Shown: positions 11,401-13,200 of the stretch, piece after piece
Numbering within the stretch: the first letter of the stretch is position 1
Layout: each line of letters begins with the position of its first letter
Assembly: GCA_903881205.1 (NCBI GenBank)
Contig: CAIRSC010000101.1
Coordinates: forward strand, 1-13,200
Origin: an uncultured bacterium
Lineage (GTDB): Bacteria; Patescibacteriota; Minisyncoccia; Phycocordibacterales; UBA2100
Length of the DNA: 13,200 nucleotides
Direction of reading: 5' to 3'
Position numbers and translations under genes: made by a program
Notes under the pieces: model-generated
What the model was told of the DNA's origin: nothing
What the model saw: the letters and a program-made list of their open reading frames with translations, nothing else
Database searches by the model: none

Positions 11401-12813
11401 TTATGCCCGCTCGACGTCCTCGCCAATTTTAAACAAGACGTCCTCGCGCATATGCGGCGCGATGATTTGGAACCCGGTTGGAAGCCGTACGCCTTCACGT
11501 TCGACGGTGCCGTTAGGGACCGATATCGCAGGTACGCCGGCGAGGTTCACGGGTACGGAGAACACATCTTCGGCATACATCGCGACCGGATCTGATTTGG
11601 CGCCAAATTTGAACGCGGGAGACGGGGTTGTCGGCGTCACGATCGCGTCGATCCCCGACGCGAATGCCTGTACGAATTCATCACGGATCGCACTGCGAAC
11701 TTTTTGTGCGCGTCGGTAGTACGCATCGACATACCCTGCCGAGAGAACGAACGTACCGACGAGAATTCTCCGGCGCGTTTCCGGGCCAAATCCTGCAGCA
11801 CGACTCTTGCCATATACTTCCTGAATATTTTCTCCGGTCACGGACAGTCCGTATCGAATACCGTCGAGTCGCCCGAGATTGGTAGACACTTCCGCAGGCA
11901 TAATGATGTAGTACACGGCGAGAGAGTACGGCACATTCGGCAGCTCTATGTCACGAATTTCATACCCTCTTGCATGCAGCGACTCCAGTGTCTTTTCGAA
12001 CTGTTCGAGTACGTCGGGATCGATCCCTTGAGAGAGGAACGAGCGCGGAACACCAATCACCTTCGGGACCTTACCGCTCGGCTCATAGTCGGCGATCGAC
12101 GTACTGTCGTGTAAGTCATGCCCTCGCGTGGCATCAAAGAGGACCTTGGTATCAGCGACTGTATGTCCGAATGATCCGATCTGGTCGAGACTACTGCCCA
12201 TGGCAATCAATCCGTATCGAGAGACCGATCCGTAAGTCGGCTTGAGACCTACCAGACCAGTGAGCGAGGCGGGCTGTCTGATCGAGCCGCCCGTGTCGGA
12301 TCCGAGCGATGCCACGGCGAGGTTGCCGGCGACGGCGGCGGCAGAGCCTCCTGAGGAGCCGCCCGGAACACGCGAGAGATCCAGTGGATTTTTGCTGGGA
12401 CCGTAGGCGGAATTTTCGGTCGAGCTGCCCATGGCGAATTCGTCCATATTGGTGCGACCGAGCAACACCGCACCTTGTGCTTTCAATTTCTCAATGACGA
12501 ATGCATCGTAGGATGCTCTGTAGTGCTCCAGCATTTTCGAGGCCGCACTCACGATCCGGCCTTTGATGAGCATGTTGTCTTTGATCGCCAGTGGAATGCC
12601 GGTGAGCGGCTGTGCTTTGCCGGCCTTGATCAAAAGATCGGCCGCCCGTGCTTCTTCGCGCGCATTGTCTTCCCACACTTCAAGATACGCATGGATATCA
12701 GCGTCTCTTGTGCGGATCGCTTCAAGATACGCATTCGTGAGTTCGAGTGAGGTATATTCTCCCGCGTCGAGCGCACGGCGCGCTTCGGTAATGGTGAGCT
12801 TGGAGAGGTCCAT
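11401..12813 (-). CDS. gatA: Asp-tRNA(Asn)/Glu-tRNA(Gln) amidotransferase subunit A
   Basis: A 470-aa amidase-signature subunit of the GatCAB complex. It releases ammonia from glutamine so that GatB can convert Glu-tRNA(Gln) and/or Asp-tRNA(Asn) to the amide form. The Ser-cisSer-Lys triad is visible: Lys78 in PLAIKDNM, Ser153 in VPGGSSGGSAAA, and Ser177 in GSDTGGSIRQPA. Other family blocks are GRTNMDEFAMGSSTENSAYG (119-138), GLKPTYGSVSRYGLIAMGSS (~190-209) and LVGTFVLSAGYVDAYYRRAQ. The length is near the usual ~480-490. The ATG lies 1 nt after the gatC stop, so the genes are translationally coupled. gatB is not in the window. Confidence 0.97.
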   Translation of the reverse strand: MDLSKLTITEARRALDAGEYTSLELTNAYLEAIRTRDADIHAYLEVWEDNAREEARAADLLIKAGKAQPLTGIPLAIKDNMLIKGRIVSAASKMLEHYRASYDAFVIEKLKAQGAVLLGRTNMDEFAMGSSTENSAYGPSKNPLDLSRVPGGSSGGSAAAVAGNLAVASLGSDTGGSIRQPASLTGLVGLKPTYGSVSRYGLIAMGSSLDQIGSFGHTVADTKVLFDATRGHDLHDSTSIADYEPSGKVPKVIGVPRSFLSQGIDPDVLEQFEKTLESLHARGYEIRDIELPNVPYSLAVYYIIMPAEVSTNLGRLDGIRYGLSVTGENIQEVYGKSRAAGFGPETRRRILVGTFVLSAGYVDAYYRRAQKVRSAIRDEFVQAFASGIDAIVTPTTPSPAFKFGAKSDPVAMYAEDVFSVPVNLAGVPAISVPNGTVEREGVRLPTGFQIIAPHMREDVLFKIGEDVERA

Positions 12814-12814
12814 A

Positions 12815-13111
12815 TTAATTGCTCTTGCGCGTTATCACCTGTTTGACAGCAACATAGTCGCCCTCACGTGTTGGTGCCGCACCGAGGAGTGTTTCAGTGT
12901 GTATCCCGCTCTCTATCGCATCAGTATCAGCGCGCATGACATTGCGCAGTTCCGGTTGCGAGATCTCGTTGGGAACGTCGGCTTTCTGTATGGTATCGAC
13001 AAAACCCAAAATGCTCGGGATCTCTTGCTCGAGTTTCGCCACCTCTTCATTCGTCACATCAAGCCGGGCGAGCTTGGCGAGCGCCCGAATGTCCACACCA
13101 TTGTCTGTCAT
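12815..13111 (-). CDS. gatC: Asp-tRNA(Asn)/Glu-tRNA(Gln) amidotransferase subunit C
   Basis: A 98-aa GatC, the small subunit that wraps around GatA and stabilises its contact with GatB. Typical features are VDIRALAKLARLDVTNEEVA (6-25), then LEQEIPSILGFVDTIQKADV (27-46), PELRNVMRADT with the R-x-D element, and the end block LLGAAPTREGDYVAVKQVIT (75-94). The length is normal. The ATG overlaps the stop of the upstream ligase gene (ATGA), and gatA starts 1 nt after the stop, so ligA-gatC-gatA form one tightly coupled operon. Confidence 0.95.
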   Translation of the reverse strand: MTDNGVDIRALAKLARLDVTNEEVAKLEQEIPSILGFVDTIQKADVPNEISQPELRNVMRADTDAIESGIHTETLLGAAPTREGDYVAVKQVITRKSN

Positions 13112-13200
13112 GTGGCTATAATACGCAGAAATTCATCTTCTGTCAGCACTGCGACTCCAAGCGCTTCTGCCTTCTCGAGCTTCGAACCGGCCTCATCTCC
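13108..13200 (-). CDS. ligA: NAD-dependent DNA ligase, C-terminal BRCT end (partial)
   Basis: Reverse translation of the right edge gives 30 residues, GDEAGSKLEKAEALGVAVLT then EDEFLRIIAT and TGA. 'G-KL-KA--LGV-VL-E-EF' is the characteristic last part of the BRCT domain at the C-terminus of LigA, which seals nicks in replication and repair using NAD. The rest of the gene lies beyond the window. Its TGA shares ATGA with the gatC start. Other BRCT-ending proteins are possible, but LigA fits best. Confidence 0.75.
   Translation of the reverse strand, partial: GDEAGSKLEKAEALGVAVLTEDEFLRIIAT

Noticed and set aside
1..13200. CRISPR array or TnpB/IscB-associated guide RNA
   Set aside because: No regularly spaced repeats and no cas, tnpB or iscB gene; the RNA at 6593-6756 has no nuclease gene beside it.

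Overview
The window looks like chromosome from a Patescibacteria/CPR bacterium, probably of the Parcubacteria type. This is an inference from gene style: compact operons, tRNAs without encoded CCA, a large serine recombinase whose tail runs antisense through a tRNA-Met, a DUF5659-like gene, and a ligA-gatC-gatA operon. No search was run.

Layout. Positions 1-104 hold the start of an Nramp-type metal transporter on the minus strand. Positions 200-1865 form a tRNA region: tRNA-Asp(GTC), then elongator tRNA-Met(CAT), then an initiator-type tRNA-Met(CAT). The last ~22 bp of tRNA-Asp recur twice downstream (553-574 and 1440-1461). The second and third copies bracket a small island carrying one dihydrofolate-reductase-like (RibD C-terminal type) gene. 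The second copy also ends a palindrome-rich inverted-repeat unit.

From about 1859 to about 10570 lies a putative integrative element of roughly 8.7 kb inserted at the 3' end of the initiator tRNA. Its minus-strand genes, in transcription order, are an unknown 268-aa protein, a DUF5659-like protein, a 52-aa protein, a P-loop replication-helicase-like ATPase, a small HTH/excisionase-like protein and a large serine recombinase. The recombinase's last 13 residues and stop codon are encoded antisense in the tRNA. A divergent plus-strand arm begins with a strikingly ordered, probably pseudoknotted RNA (about 6590-6755). It continues with a secreted 491-aa protein and a membrane-anchored 187-aa protein. 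The right part carries, on the minus strand, a Panacea/SocA-domain protein followed 5 nt later by an unknown 153-aa protein (a likely toxin-antitoxin-type pair), then a small terminase-small-subunit-like protein. The element ends in a tRNA-like scar that shares GCAACAAG with the left junction.

From 10571 the ordinary chromosome resumes, all on the minus strand: a perfect 15-bp terminator, a membrane protein with a HEPN-like C-terminal motif, gatA, gatC, and the C-terminus of NAD-dependent DNA ligase (ligA).

Reading of the whole: HTH protein and recombinase would excise and integrate the element, and the P-loop ATPase would replicate it or assist replication. The PanA-like pair would stabilise it, and the secreted pair looks like surface cargo. 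Several start codons sit exactly 6 nt after a -10-like hexamer, which suggests leaderless transcription.
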